This document shows, one piece after another, positions 43,633-52,328 of a stretch of DNA of 64,000 nucleotides. The first letter of the stretch is position 1. Each line of letters starts with the position of its first letter. Origin of the DNA: CAVXHQ01 sp963789535 (GTDB lineage Bacteria; Pseudomonadota; Alphaproteobacteria; Rhodobacterales; Rhodobacteraceae); NCBI GenBank assembly GCA_963789535.1, contig CAWBKU010000004.1:310001-374000 (forward strand). Direction: 5' to 3'. The notes under the pieces were generated by a model. That model saw nothing but the letters and a program-made list of their open reading frames with translations. It did not search any database and had not been told where the DNA came from. The position numbers were made by a program, and so were the translations under genes.

Positions 43633-45792
43633 TCAGGCTCTCTTCGCGGGGGTTTTCAGGGAGTGGAACTGGCGGAAGGTCGTGACGATCAGGTCCGAGA
43701 AGGCAGGATCGTTGATGTTGTGCGGCACCCGGACGAGCTGACGGGCGGCGGTCTGGCGGACGGTGGCCTCGAGCGTGGTGAACAGCGCCTTGTCGGCGGC
43801 GGGATCCCAGAACGGCTTGCCCGGCGCGTCGAGGGCCGAGACGCCGCCTTCGGGCAGGAAGAAGCGGACGGGACCGGTCATGAGATTGAGTTTTTCGCCG
43901 ATGAAACGGGCCATTACGGCGCATTCTTCAGGTGAGGTGCGCATCAGGGTGATCTGCGGATTGTGCTCGTAGAACAGCCGACCCGCGTATTTTGCGGGCA
44001 CGGTGTCCGGTGCGTTGAAGTTCACCATGTCGAGGGCGCCGCAGGCGCCGATATAGGGCGCGCCGGCGGCGATCATCGCGTCGAAGCGGGTCTCGTCGGC
44101 GGCAAAGACGCCGCCGGCGACCATATCGCAGACCTCGGTCGTGGTAAGATCAAGGACGGCGTTCAACATACCGGAAGATAGAAGTTTTTCCATCGCGCGC
44201 CCACCGGTGCCGGTGGCGTGGAAGACCAGGCAGTCGTGGTCCGCCCCGAGCGCCGCGACCACGGCCTGCACGCAGGGCGTGGTGACGCCGAACATCGTGA
44301 GGCCCACGGCGGGCTTGTCGGTGGCCTTGTCCGGGGTCTGGCGCGCCTGCGCCATCGCCGCGACGGCGTGGGCGGCGTTGCCGAGCACCTGCCGGGTGAT
44401 CGTGTTGATGCCCTGCACGTCGGCGACCGAGTGCATCATCGTGATGTCGGCGGCGCCGACGTAGTGCGCGGTATTGCCGGAGGCGACGGTCGAGACGATG
44501 ACCTTCGGCACACCCACGGGAGGCACGCGGAACCCCGGCGCCACGAGGGCCGTGCCGCCAGAGCCGCCCGCCCCGATCAGGCCCGCGATGTCGTCGCGCG
44601 ACCGCACCCACCGCTCGAACGCCTGCGTCATGCCCGCGACGGCGCTGCCGCGGTCGCCGGTGAACACGCCCGCCGCCCCGCGCGGATGAAAGGCGGCGAC
44701 GGCGTTGGGCGGCACCTCGGCGCCGGACGGCTTGCCGCTGGTCGACAGATCCACGAGGGCCACGCGCAGCCCGTGCCCCTCGACGATGTCGCGGATGAAC
44801 CGCAGTTCCGCGCCCTTGGTGTCGAGCGTGCCGCAGACATAGACGGTGCCCTGCCGCGCGGCGCCGGGTCTGGCGAGCGAGGGGGCAGCGATTTTGGGGG
44901 CCTCGGTGACGGTGCGGGCCGATTGCTCGATCAGGCGGATCGGCACGGGGGGCGTCCAGCGGGTCGGCACTCTGGGGTTCGAGAGGTAGATGCGGGTCGC
45001 GGTGGGGGCGGCGGTGGTTTCGACCCTGCGCGGCGCTGTGTCGGGCGTCTCGTCGTGCGCGTGGCGCCCGACGCCGAGCAGCGCCTGTTGCAGGTCGCGG
45101 TCGGCGGCGAGGACGCCGGCGTCCATGATCCGGTTCACCTTGCCGTTGACCATGATCGCCACGCGGTCGGCGACGGCGCAGGCGACGCCGATGTTCTGCT
45201 CGATCACGAGGACGTCGATGTCGCCCTCCTGCCCGAGGCGGATCAGCATCTCGGCGACCTGATTGACGATCACCGGGGCGAGGCCCTCGGTCGGTTCGTC
45301 CATCACGAGGAGGCGCGGGTTCAGGAGCAGGGCGCGGCCGATGGCGAGCATCTGCTGCTCGCCGCCCGAGAGTTGCGCGCCGCCGTTGGATTTGCGTTCG
45401 GCAAGGCGGGGGAACACGCCGTAGATGCGCTCGGGCGTCCAGACCCCACCCTTGGTGGCGACCAGCCGCAGATGCTCGTCCACGGTCAGCGATTTCCACA
45501 GCCGCCGCCCCTGCGGCACATAGCCGATGCCGAGGCGGGCGATCTCGGCGGGGCCCTTGCCCATCAGGCTCTGCCCCGCCAGCGCGATGGCGCCCGACGC
45601 GGGCACCAGCCCCATGATCGCCTTGCACAGCGTCGTCTTGCCCATGCCGTTGCGGCCCACGACCGACAGGACGCCGTGGCCCAGCGTCAGGTCGACGCCC
45701 TGAAGCGCATGGCTTTGCCCATAATAGACGTCGAGGTCGCGGACCTCGAGAATCGGCGGGCCGCCTCTTTCGGAAGGGGGTCGTTCAGCCAT
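43633..45792 (-). CDS. LivF-type ABC ATPase fused to a UPF0261 (Tm-1-like) domain
   Basis: The 719-residue fusion has an ATPase of the branched-chain amino acid transporter class at residues 13-240, with Walker A GRNGMGKT (46-53), signature LSGGEQQ (141-147) and Walker B LLVMDEPT (161-168). A Pro/Ala-rich linker (245-315) leads to a full UPF0261 domain (316-715) containing VYVCGTLDTKGAEL, LIGAGGSGGTALV, VGAADITMMHSVAD and VFHATGTGGRAMEKLL. UPF0261 is the N-terminal domain of the plant antiviral protein Tm-1 and an ATP-binding family of unclear role. The start overlaps the LivG stop by eight bases, so the fusion replaces a normal livF. Confidence 0.92.
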   Translation of the reverse strand: MAERPPSERGGPPILEVRDLDVYYGQSHALQGVDLTLGHGVLSVVGRNGMGKTTLCKAIMGLVPASGAIALAGQSLMGKGPAEIARLGIGYVPQGRRLWKSLTVDEHLRLVATKGGVWTPERIYGVFPRLAERKSNGGAQLSGGEQQMLAIGRALLLNPRLLVMDEPTEGLAPVIVNQVAEMLIRLGQEGDIDVLVIEQNIGVACAVADRVAIMVNGKVNRIMDAGVLAADRDLQQALLGVGRHAHDETPDTAPRRVETTAAPTATRIYLSNPRVPTRWTPPVPIRLIEQSARTVTEAPKIAAPSLARPGAARQGTVYVCGTLDTKGAELRFIRDIVEGHGLRVALVDLSTSGKPSGAEVPPNAVAAFHPRGAAGVFTGDRGSAVAGMTQAFERWVRSRDDIAGLIGAGGSGGTALVAPGFRVPPVGVPKVIVSTVASGNTAHYVGAADITMMHSVADVQGINTITRQVLGNAAHAVAAMAQARQTPDKATDKPAVGLTMFGVTTPCVQAVVAALGADHDCLVFHATGTGGRAMEKLLSSGMLNAVLDLTTTEVCDMVAGGVFAADETRFDAMIAAGAPYIGACGALDMVNFNAPDTVPAKYAGRLFYEHNPQITLMRTSPEECAVMARFIGEKLNLMTGPVRFFLPEGGVSALDAPGKPFWDPAADKALFTTLEATVRQTAARQLVRVPHNINDPAFSDLIVTTFRQFHSLKTPAKRA

Positions 45793-46576
45793 GCCCGCCC
45801 CCCAGATAGAGCGCCTGAACCTCGGGGTCGTCCTCGATTTCGGCGGGCTTGCCCTCTTTGAACACGCGGCCGTTGTGCATCATCGTCACCCGGTCGCTGA
45901 CGCGCAGGGCCACGTCCATGTCGTGCTCGATGATGATGTAGCCGACGTGCCCCGGCAGGCCGGTGAGCAAAGCCACGAGGTCGGAGCGTTCGGTCGGCGA
46001 GAGGCCCGCGGCGGGTTCGTCGAAGAGGATGAAGCGCGGCGCACCGGAGAGGGCCATGGCGATCTCGAGCTGGCGTTGCTGGCCGTAGCTCAGGTCGCTG
46101 ACCATCGTGTGCATCGCGTCGCCGAGGTTGACGGTGCGGACCAGATCCTCGGCGGTCTGCATCAGGGCGTCCGACCGCTTGGGCCGCAGGAACGAGAACC
46201 GCCCGCGCGAGACGCCGCGGCAGGCGAGATAGACGTTGTCGACGACCGACAGGCGGGAAAACAGCAGCGATATCTGGTAGGTGCGGCGCAGGCCGCGGCG
46301 AATGCGCTCCTGTGCGGGGAACGCCGTCACATCCTCACCGAAAAAGCGGATCGCGCCGGTGGTCGGGGGGAAATCGCCGGTAATGCAGTTGAAGAGCGTG
46401 GTCTTGCCGGCACCGTTCGAGCCGAGGACGGCGTGACGCTCGCCCGGGCGGATCGACAGGGTGATGCCGCCCAGCGCCTCGAGGGCGCCGAACTTCTTCG
46501 AGACGTCGCGCAGTTCGAGGGCGTAGCCGCTGTCGGCCTGCACCTTGGGGCGCATCTGCGTGTCGGACATGGTCAT
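45785..46576 (-). CDS. livG: branched-chain amino acid-type ABC transporter ATPase (LivG-like)
   Basis: The 263-residue cytosolic ATPase has Walker A GSNGAGKT, the LivG-type Q-loop TYQISLLFSRLSVVDN, signature LSYGQQRQLEIA and Walker B RFILFDEPAAGLS. It energises the LivHM channel together with the LivF part of the fusion protein. Its ATG 46576 overlaps the livM stop (ATGA). A second in-frame ATG two codons on is an alternative. The transported compound is not necessarily an amino acid, since Liv-type importers also take aromatic acids, amides and urea. Confidence 0.93.
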   Translation of the reverse strand: MTMSDTQMRPKVQADSGYALELRDVSKKFGALEALGGITLSIRPGERHAVLGSNGAGKTTLFNCITGDFPPTTGAIRFFGEDVTAFPAQERIRRGLRRTYQISLLFSRLSVVDNVYLACRGVSRGRFSFLRPKRSDALMQTAEDLVRTVNLGDAMHTMVSDLSYGQQRQLEIAMALSGAPRFILFDEPAAGLSPTERSDLVALLTGLPGHVGYIIIEHDMDVALRVSDRVTMMHNGRVFKEGKPAEIEDDPEVQALYLGGGHG

Positions 46577-47640
46577 TGCCCCTCGCCCCGGTTCTTGCCG
46601 GTCAGCGGGTCGCGGGTGCGGTTCTCGCGCAGCTTGTCCCAGAGGCCGAGGATGCCGTCGGGCGAGAAGAACACGATGACGAGGAAGCCGAGGCCGACGA
46701 GAAGCTGGAACCGCTCTCCCGCGAGGCCCATGGCGACGAGGAAATCGACGGCGAAGGTCTTGAGCAGCACGTAGATCAGCGCGCCGATGAAGGCGCCGAC
46801 GGGATGCCGCAACCCGCCGACGACCGCGATGATGAGGATGTCGATGGCGGGCTGGATGGCGATGGTGCCGGGGGAAATCTGGCTCGACTGCCAGGTCAGC
46901 AGGATGCCGCCCACGCCCGCGATGAGCCCTGCCAGCGCATAGGCGGCGACCCGGTGGGCGGTGACGTTGTAGCCCAGCGCCGCCATCCGGCGCGGGTTGT
47001 CGCGCACCCCCTGAAGGGCGAGACCGAAGGGCGCGCGCCCGACGTAGAGCACGAGGAAATAGCCGACCGCCGACCAGAACAGCGCCAGATAGTAGAACGG
47101 CACCGGGCGGCGCCAGTCGACGCCGAAGAGCTCCGGCGGAAACACCCCGTTGAAGCCCTGGAACCCGTTGAAGACCTCGTAGTTCTGGCGGGTGAAGTAG
47201 AAGAATGCCGCCGCGATCGCGAGGGTGATCATGATCGTGTAGATGCCCTCGGTCCGCACGGCGAGCCAGCCGACGGCGGTCGCAAACAGCACCGTCAGCA
47301 GGAGCGCCAGCGGGATCGTCAGCCACCAGGGCCAGCCCTGCGAGATCGCGGTGATCGCCGACGAGCCGAAGATCGCCACGAGATAGCCCGCGAACCCCGC
47401 GAACGACATCTGCGCGAGGCTGACCATGCCGCCGTAGCCGCCGAGGAACATCAGGCTGAGGGCCACGATGCCGAGCACGAACGACCAGCCCATGATCTGG
47501 AACATGAAGAAGTTCGAGGCGAAGGCGGGCAGGATCAGAAGGATCACGCCGACGGCCCAATAGGCCGGCGGCACCCGCTCGACGGCGGTGCGGGCGCGCG
47601 GGGTGCGGCTGCTGTCGAGGGAGCGATCCACTGCGACCAT
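46573..47640 (-). CDS. livM: branched-chain amino acid-type ABC transporter permease (LivM-like)
   Basis: The 355-residue inner-membrane permease has about nine hydrophobic segments. LivM hallmarks are LGGYGGMVSLAQMSFAGFAGY, RTEGIYTIMITLAIA, the coupling-helix region ALQGVRDNPRRMAALGYN and VVGGLRHPVGAFIGA. It forms the channel with LivH. It starts directly after the LivH stop with no spacing. A hydrophilic 25-residue N-terminus and a RTRDPLTGKNRGEG tail are cytosolic. Confidence 0.93.
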   Translation of the reverse strand: MVAVDRSLDSSRTPRARTAVERVPPAYWAVGVILLILPAFASNFFMFQIMGWSFVLGIVALSLMFLGGYGGMVSLAQMSFAGFAGYLVAIFGSSAITAISQGWPWWLTIPLALLLTVLFATAVGWLAVRTEGIYTIMITLAIAAAFFYFTRQNYEVFNGFQGFNGVFPPELFGVDWRRPVPFYYLALFWSAVGYFLVLYVGRAPFGLALQGVRDNPRRMAALGYNVTAHRVAAYALAGLIAGVGGILLTWQSSQISPGTIAIQPAIDILIIAVVGGLRHPVGAFIGALIYVLLKTFAVDFLVAMGLAGERFQLLVGLGFLVIVFFSPDGILGLWDKLRENRTRDPLTGKNRGEGQ

Positions 47641-48651
47641 CTAGGCGCGCCCCATCAGGCCGTAGGGCCGGAAGGCGAGGACGACGACCATGATGAGGAA
47701 GGTCAGGACCACGGCATAGGTCGGGACATAGACCGAGCCGAATTGCTCGGCCAGGCCGATGAGGAGCGCGCCGAGGGCGGCGCCGGGGATCGAGCCCATG
47801 CCGCCGACGATGACGACGACGAGGGAGGCGAGCAAGAACCGCGTATCCTCGCCCGGGGCGATGGACTGGAAGGTGCCGCCGACGACGCCTGCGAGGCCGG
47901 CGAGGCCCGCGCCGAAGGCGAAGACACCGACGAAGACAAGCTGGATCCGGGCGCCCGTCGCGGCGAGCATGTCGCGGTCGTCGACACCCGCGCGGATCAT
48001 CATGCCGATGCGGGTCCGGTTCAGCGCCAGCCACATCGCCACGCCGACGACCACGGCCGCAAGGAAGATGACGATGCGGACCATCGGATAACGCAGGTAG
48101 TTCGCCTCTCCGTCGCGCCCGATCGAGGTCACGAGGAAGGTGTCGAGGGGCCCGGACAGCCAGTCGGGCGGGTTGATGTTGATGAAATCGCCGCCAAAGC
48201 CCCAGAGCATCAGGTCGGCCACGACGATCGAGATGCCGATGGTCACGAGGGTCTGGCGCAGATCCTCGCCCTCCATCCGGCGGAACACCAGAAGTTGCAG
48301 CAGCACGCCGCAGAAGCCGACGACGACGAAGGCGACGGGGAAAGCGAGGATCCAGTAGCCGGTGATCTGGGCGGTGAAGAAGCCGACGTAGCCGCCCAGC
48401 AGATAGAGCGTGCCATGGGCGAGGTTGACGTTGCGCATCAGGCCGAAGATCAGCGTGAACCCGGAGGCGACGAGAAAATAGAGGCCGCCCAGCGTGATGC
48501 CGTTGAAGAGCGCGTTCAGGAACAGGCGCTTGCCGCCGATGGCATCCTCGAGGCCCTCGGGCCAGACGGCAAAGATCAGCCAGAGCAGGATGACGGCAAC
48601 CAGCGCGAGGATCGCCGACCAGACCGGATGGCGGTTGCCGAACGCCCTCAC
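47641..48651 (-). CDS. livH: branched-chain amino acid-type ABC transporter permease (LivH-like)
   Basis: The 336-residue permease shows FNGITLGGLYFLVASGFTLIFGLMRNVNLAHGTLY, the LivH signature, MMIRAGVDDRDMLAATG (coupling helix) and VVGGMGSIPGAALGALLIG. I place the start at GTG 48651 because GGAGG lies seven bases upstream and no ATG fits before the conserved region. About 92 bases separate it from the AraC stop, so the importer genes could have their own promoter or be read from upstream. Confidence 0.92.
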   Translation of the reverse strand: MRAFGNRHPVWSAILALVAVILLWLIFAVWPEGLEDAIGGKRLFLNALFNGITLGGLYFLVASGFTLIFGLMRNVNLAHGTLYLLGGYVGFFTAQITGYWILAFPVAFVVVGFCGVLLQLLVFRRMEGEDLRQTLVTIGISIVVADLMLWGFGGDFININPPDWLSGPLDTFLVTSIGRDGEANYLRYPMVRIVIFLAAVVVGVAMWLALNRTRIGMMIRAGVDDRDMLAATGARIQLVFVGVFAFGAGLAGLAGVVGGTFQSIAPGEDTRFLLASLVVVIVGGMGSIPGAALGALLIGLAEQFGSVYVPTYAVVLTFLIMVVVLAFRPYGLMGRA

Positions 48652-48743
48652 TGCCGATCCTCCGATGCCTTGCGGTTGCGGTCGCGTCGCCGTGCGGACA
48701 CTCGTTCCTCCCCCGACCACGCTCTCGCGGTCTTGCGCCGATG

Positions 48744-49631
48744 CTAGGAGGTTCGGGCGGGCACCTGCATACCCGATAGTCTCTTCCCCTCTCCGATCAT
48801 CGGAAAAGCGCCGGTCGAGACATGGGCGACGCGGCGGTATTCGCTGGGCGCGATGCCGACGTTCGAGGAGAAGAAGCGGGTAAAGCTCGCCTGGCTCGAA
48901 AAGCCCAGGTCGAAGGCGATGTCCGTCACGGTCTTGTCGGTGCGCAAGAGGTCGTCGATGGCGCGCTCGGAGCGCAGGGTATTGATGTAGACGTTCGGCG
49001 TCACACCCATCGCCTGCTTGAACAGCTTGAAGAAATGCGGCCGCGAGAGGCCGACGGCGCGGGCCAGATCGTCGATGGCGACCTCGTCGCCCATATGCTC
49101 CTGGATCAGGCGCAGCGAACGGCGGACGCGGAAGTCGTTGAACCGGCTGTAGGTTTCGGCGCGCTGCCCGCCGTTGCATTCCCACGACTGGGTAAAGCAG
49201 GCGCGCGTGACCTGAAACAACAGGTCGTCGAAGGCGGCGTGATCCTCGTTCTGCAACAGCAGGACGGTCAGACGGTTCACCAGATCGCCGATCTCGTCGC
49301 CGATCCGGATCACGGGCGCGCCGAACCTGAGCGCGAATTCGGCCTTGTCCGAGTTCTCGAGGAACCACATCGGCTTGATGTAGAGCACGAGGCAGGTGTT
49401 GGTCTGCCCGTCGGCGATGCCGAAGCTGTGCGGTTCCCACGGGCTGACGGCGACGGCGTGGGCGGGGTCGACGGCGTGCAGCGTGTCGCCGGTGGTGCAG
49501 GTCGCCGTCGAGCCGTCGACGTAGAAGATCAGGTGCCCCTCGCGGTGGGCATGGGTGATGATGGTCCGGTCGAGGGCATAGAGCGCGGCCCGGCCGAACG
49601 CCCCGTGGCAGACGGAAATCGCATGGCTCAT
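48744..49631 (-). CDS. AraC-family transcriptional regulator
   Basis: The 295-residue protein has an N-terminal cupin sensor (THAHREGHLIFYVDG, AVAVSPWEPHSFG) and a C-terminal double helix-turn-helix (about 185-280: AIDDLARAVGLSRPHFFKLFK and VTDIAFDLGFSSQASFTRFF). It probably senses the compound handled by this cluster and activates its genes. It is encoded on the same strand, between the aldehyde dehydrogenase and livH. The 154-base gap upstream of its start could hold its promoter. Confidence 0.9.
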   Translation of the reverse strand: MSHAISVCHGAFGRAALYALDRTIITHAHREGHLIFYVDGSTATCTTGDTLHAVDPAHAVAVSPWEPHSFGIADGQTNTCLVLYIKPMWFLENSDKAEFALRFGAPVIRIGDEIGDLVNRLTVLLLQNEDHAAFDDLLFQVTRACFTQSWECNGGQRAETYSRFNDFRVRRSLRLIQEHMGDEVAIDDLARAVGLSRPHFFKLFKQAMGVTPNVYINTLRSERAIDDLLRTDKTVTDIAFDLGFSSQASFTRFFSSNVGIAPSEYRRVAHVSTGAFPMIGEGKRLSGMQVPARTS

Positions 49632-49785
49632 GTCGCGGCCCTCCCAGACCGGAAATGACGGAGACCGGCACCCCCTCCCGGGCTTGGGTCAGGCGCCCAT
49701 CGGGCACGGCACGGGGGCCTCTGGCAAGCCGGATCGGACAAGAATCATACTTTGAGGTATGCGCCCGCGTGCTGCGGGTGCGGCG

Positions 49786-51222
49786 TCAGGGGCGGACGTA
49801 GGCGGTCTTGACGGTGGTGTAGAATTCGGCGGCATGGGTGCCCTGCTCGCGCGGGCCATGGCTCGATGCCTTGGTGCCGCCGAACGGGACGTGATAGTCG
49901 ACGCCTGCGGTGGGCAGGTTCACCATGACCATGCCCGCCTGCGATTTTCGTTTGAAGTCAGCGGCGTGCGAGAGGTTCTTTGTGCAGATTCCGGCGCAGA
50001 GGCCGAACGGGGTATCGTTGGCGGCGTGCAGGGCTTCGTCGTAGTCGCGGACCCGGATGACGGAGGCGATAGGGCCGAACACCTCGTCGCGGTTGATCGT
50101 CATCGCGGGCGTCGTCTCGGTGAGGAGCGTCGGTTGCAGAAAGAAGCCGTCCGTCTCGCGGCGCACGAGGTCGCCGCCCGCGCGCAGGTGCCCGCCCTCG
50201 CGGCGGGCGGTGGCGATGTAATCGATATCCTGCTGCAACTGGGTCGCGTCCACCACCGGGCCGATGTCGCTGGCCGGATCGAGGGCGGGGCCGACCCGCA
50301 GGGCCGCCATCCGGTCGGCGAGGGCCGCCACGAAGCGGTCGTGGATCCGTTCGGTCACGATCAGCCGCGACGACGCGGTGCAGCGCTGGCCGGTGGAAAA
50401 GAACGCGCCGTCGACTGCGCAGTCGACGGCCAGATCGAGGTCCGCGTCGTCGAGCACCACGAGGGGGTTCTTGCCGCCCATCTCGAGCTGGATCCTGCGG
50501 CCGGGTGGCAGGCTGGCGCGGGCGACGCGCGCGCCGGTGGCCTGCGACCCGGTGAAGGTGATCGCGTCGATGCGCGGGTCGTCGAGCATGGCCTGCCCCA
50601 CCACAGGTCCGGGGCCGGTCAGCAGGTTGAACACGCCCGGCGGCACGCCCGCCCGGTGCAGGATGTCGGCAAGCGCCCAGGCGCAGCCGGGCACCAGTTC
50701 GGCGGGTTTGAACACCACCGCGTTGCCGTGGCAGAGGGCGGGCGCAATCTTCCACGCCGGGATCGCCAGCGGGAAATTCCACGGCGTGATGATGCCGACG
50801 ACGCCGACGGGTTCGCGGGTGATCTCGACCGAGACGCCGGGGCGGACCGAGGGGATGAGCTCGCCGCGCTGGCGCAGCGCCTCGCCCGCGAAGTAGAGGA
50901 AGATGCGCCCGGCGCGGACCGCCTCGGCGGTCGCCTCGCGCAGTATCTTGCCCTCTTCGCGGGCGAGCAGCGCGCCGAGGTCGTCCTGACGCGCGAGGAT
51001 CTCGGCCCCTGCCCGGTGCAGGATGTCGTGGCGCATCTGCGGATCGCCGAACGCCCAGTCGGGGGCGGCGGCGGCAGCGGCGGCGATCGCCGACTCGCTC
51101 TCGGCCCGGCCCGCCTGCGCATGATGCGCCACGATGTCGGCGGTATCGGACGGGTTCACATTGGGCAGCGCATGCGAGGTCGTGACCCAGGCGCCGCCGA
51201 TCAGGAGGGGTTTCATCGCCAT
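49786..51222 (-). CDS. NAD(P)-dependent aldehyde dehydrogenase
   Basis: The 478-residue enzyme of the ALDH superfamily shows TPWNFPLAIPAWKIAPAL (cofactor site), FTGSQATGARVA, the general-base Glu in LEMGGKNP and the nucleophile Cys in GQRCTASSR. It oxidises an aldehyde to an acid and is cytosolic. In the cluster it would act on a product of the pathway, but substrate specificity is not readable. Start codons ATG 51222 and 51216 are both possible. The former begins MAMKPLLIGG, four bases after the previous stop. Confidence 0.92.
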   Translation of the reverse strand: MAMKPLLIGGAWVTTSHALPNVNPSDTADIVAHHAQAGRAESESAIAAAAAAAPDWAFGDPQMRHDILHRAGAEILARQDDLGALLAREEGKILREATAEAVRAGRIFLYFAGEALRQRGELIPSVRPGVSVEITREPVGVVGIITPWNFPLAIPAWKIAPALCHGNAVVFKPAELVPGCAWALADILHRAGVPPGVFNLLTGPGPVVGQAMLDDPRIDAITFTGSQATGARVARASLPPGRRIQLEMGGKNPLVVLDDADLDLAVDCAVDGAFFSTGQRCTASSRLIVTERIHDRFVAALADRMAALRVGPALDPASDIGPVVDATQLQQDIDYIATARREGGHLRAGGDLVRRETDGFFLQPTLLTETTPAMTINRDEVFGPIASVIRVRDYDEALHAANDTPFGLCAGICTKNLSHAADFKRKSQAGMVMVNLPTAGVDYHVPFGGTKASSHGPREQGTHAAEFYTTVKTAYVRP

Positions 51223-51226
51223 CCCG

Positions 51227-52246
51227 CTACCAGACCGCATCGAGCACGGCGCGGGCAGCCCCCTCGGGTAGGACATGGCCGATGTCGGCGGCGGTGGCGG
51301 CGGCGGCGACCTCGGCGCGCGTCACCCCCAGCGCCGAGAGCGATCCGGGCCCACCCGGCACATCGGCCAGAAAATCGCGCAGACGGTCGGGCGCCCCGCC
51401 CCTGCCCTTGCCGAGAATCCGGCTCAGCAGATCGGTCTTGCCCCGTTCGGCCTGCATCGCGGCCACCGCACCGGGCAGCAGCAGCCGCGCCACGGCGACC
51501 GGATCGAGACCCGCGTGTTCGGCCATGAGCGTCGCGGTCAGGCGCTGCGTCGGGCCGAGACCCTTTTGCTGGCTGAAGGCGGCGGTCAGGGCGGCGGCCA
51601 TGATCTCGCGCGGGACGGCGGTATCGGTCGCACCGGCGATCTGCGGCATCGTCACGACGCAGCGGTTGAACGCATCGAGGGCCATGCCGTCGGCGGTCGG
51701 GTTCCAGGCCGCCGCCAGATAGCTCTCGACCCCGCGCACGAGGCTGCGGACCGCCGCGTCGATCCGGCTCTCGGGGCTGGCGCCGTGCAGGACGGTGGGA
51801 TCGCAGATCAGGACGTCGGGGAGGCCGTTGGTCCAGCGCTCGACCGATCTGGTGCAGGGATCGGGCAGGCCGTCGACGCCGGGCACGACGTAGAGGGCGG
51901 GGCGCGGGCCGGTGGACGACAGCATCTTGCGGCACTTGCGCCCCAGCACGATGGCCTCTGGGGTGCCGTAGGTGAGGATCACGTCGACACGCCGGCCCTG
52001 CGTCAGGTCTCGCACCGGGTCGACGGCATCGGCGGCGTCCGTTCCCAAAGGCAACGCGAAGAGGAGCGGCGCCACGCCGCGCGGCAATCCCGCAAGCACC
52101 CGCTCGCGCAATTCGTCGGCCGCGGTCGTGGCGGCGCCGATCAGCAGCGGATGCCGCAGGTCCGCGCTTTCGAGTTCGGAGTGCAGCGCCTCTTCGAGGA
52201 TGTCGTCGGCGAAATGAACGCGCGTCGGATAGGTGATGAGCGTCAT
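51227..52246 (-). CDS. iron-containing alcohol dehydrogenase-like / maleylacetate reductase-like protein, degenerate
   Basis: The 339-residue protein follows the Fe-ADH fold outline: TYPTRVHFADDIL at the start, YGTPEAIVLGRK in place of the GGGSxxDxAK nucleotide loop, LPDVLICDPTV, and VESYLAAAWNPTADGMALDAF in place of the DAxxHAxEAxxS metal site. The usual Asp and His metal ligands are not found in that segment. It may therefore be inactive as a classical Fe-dependent dehydrogenase or bind its ligand differently. It precedes the aldehyde dehydrogenase by four bases. Confidence 0.7.
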   Translation of the reverse strand: MTLITYPTRVHFADDILEEALHSELESADLRHPLLIGAATTAADELRERVLAGLPRGVAPLLFALPLGTDAADAVDPVRDLTQGRRVDVILTYGTPEAIVLGRKCRKMLSSTGPRPALYVVPGVDGLPDPCTRSVERWTNGLPDVLICDPTVLHGASPESRIDAAVRSLVRGVESYLAAAWNPTADGMALDAFNRCVVTMPQIAGATDTAVPREIMAAALTAAFSQQKGLGPTQRLTATLMAEHAGLDPVAVARLLLPGAVAAMQAERGKTDLLSRILGKGRGGAPDRLRDFLADVPGGPGSLSALGVTRAEVAAAATAADIGHVLPEGAARAVLDAVW

Positions 52247-52328
52247 GGGTCCGACCGCTTCCTTCGACGGGGCACTGGCGGCAGAGGGGTCCGGCCGGGC
52301 GCGCGCGGGCCCGGCCGGACGGGTCGCC

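Noticed and set aside
39264..43685. A 1473-codon open frame on the plus strand opposite the SPFH and PEP-hydrolase-like genes
   Set aside because: It is antisense to genes with clear families, its protein is compositionally odd (Gly/Asp/Leu-rich mirror of the hendecad repeat) and it has no ribosome-binding site. High GC removes stops in the opposite frame.
46576..48747. A 723-codon plus-strand open frame opposite livM and livH
   Set aside because: Asp/Glu/His-rich antisense product without any domain; it is a shadow of two well-supported permease genes.
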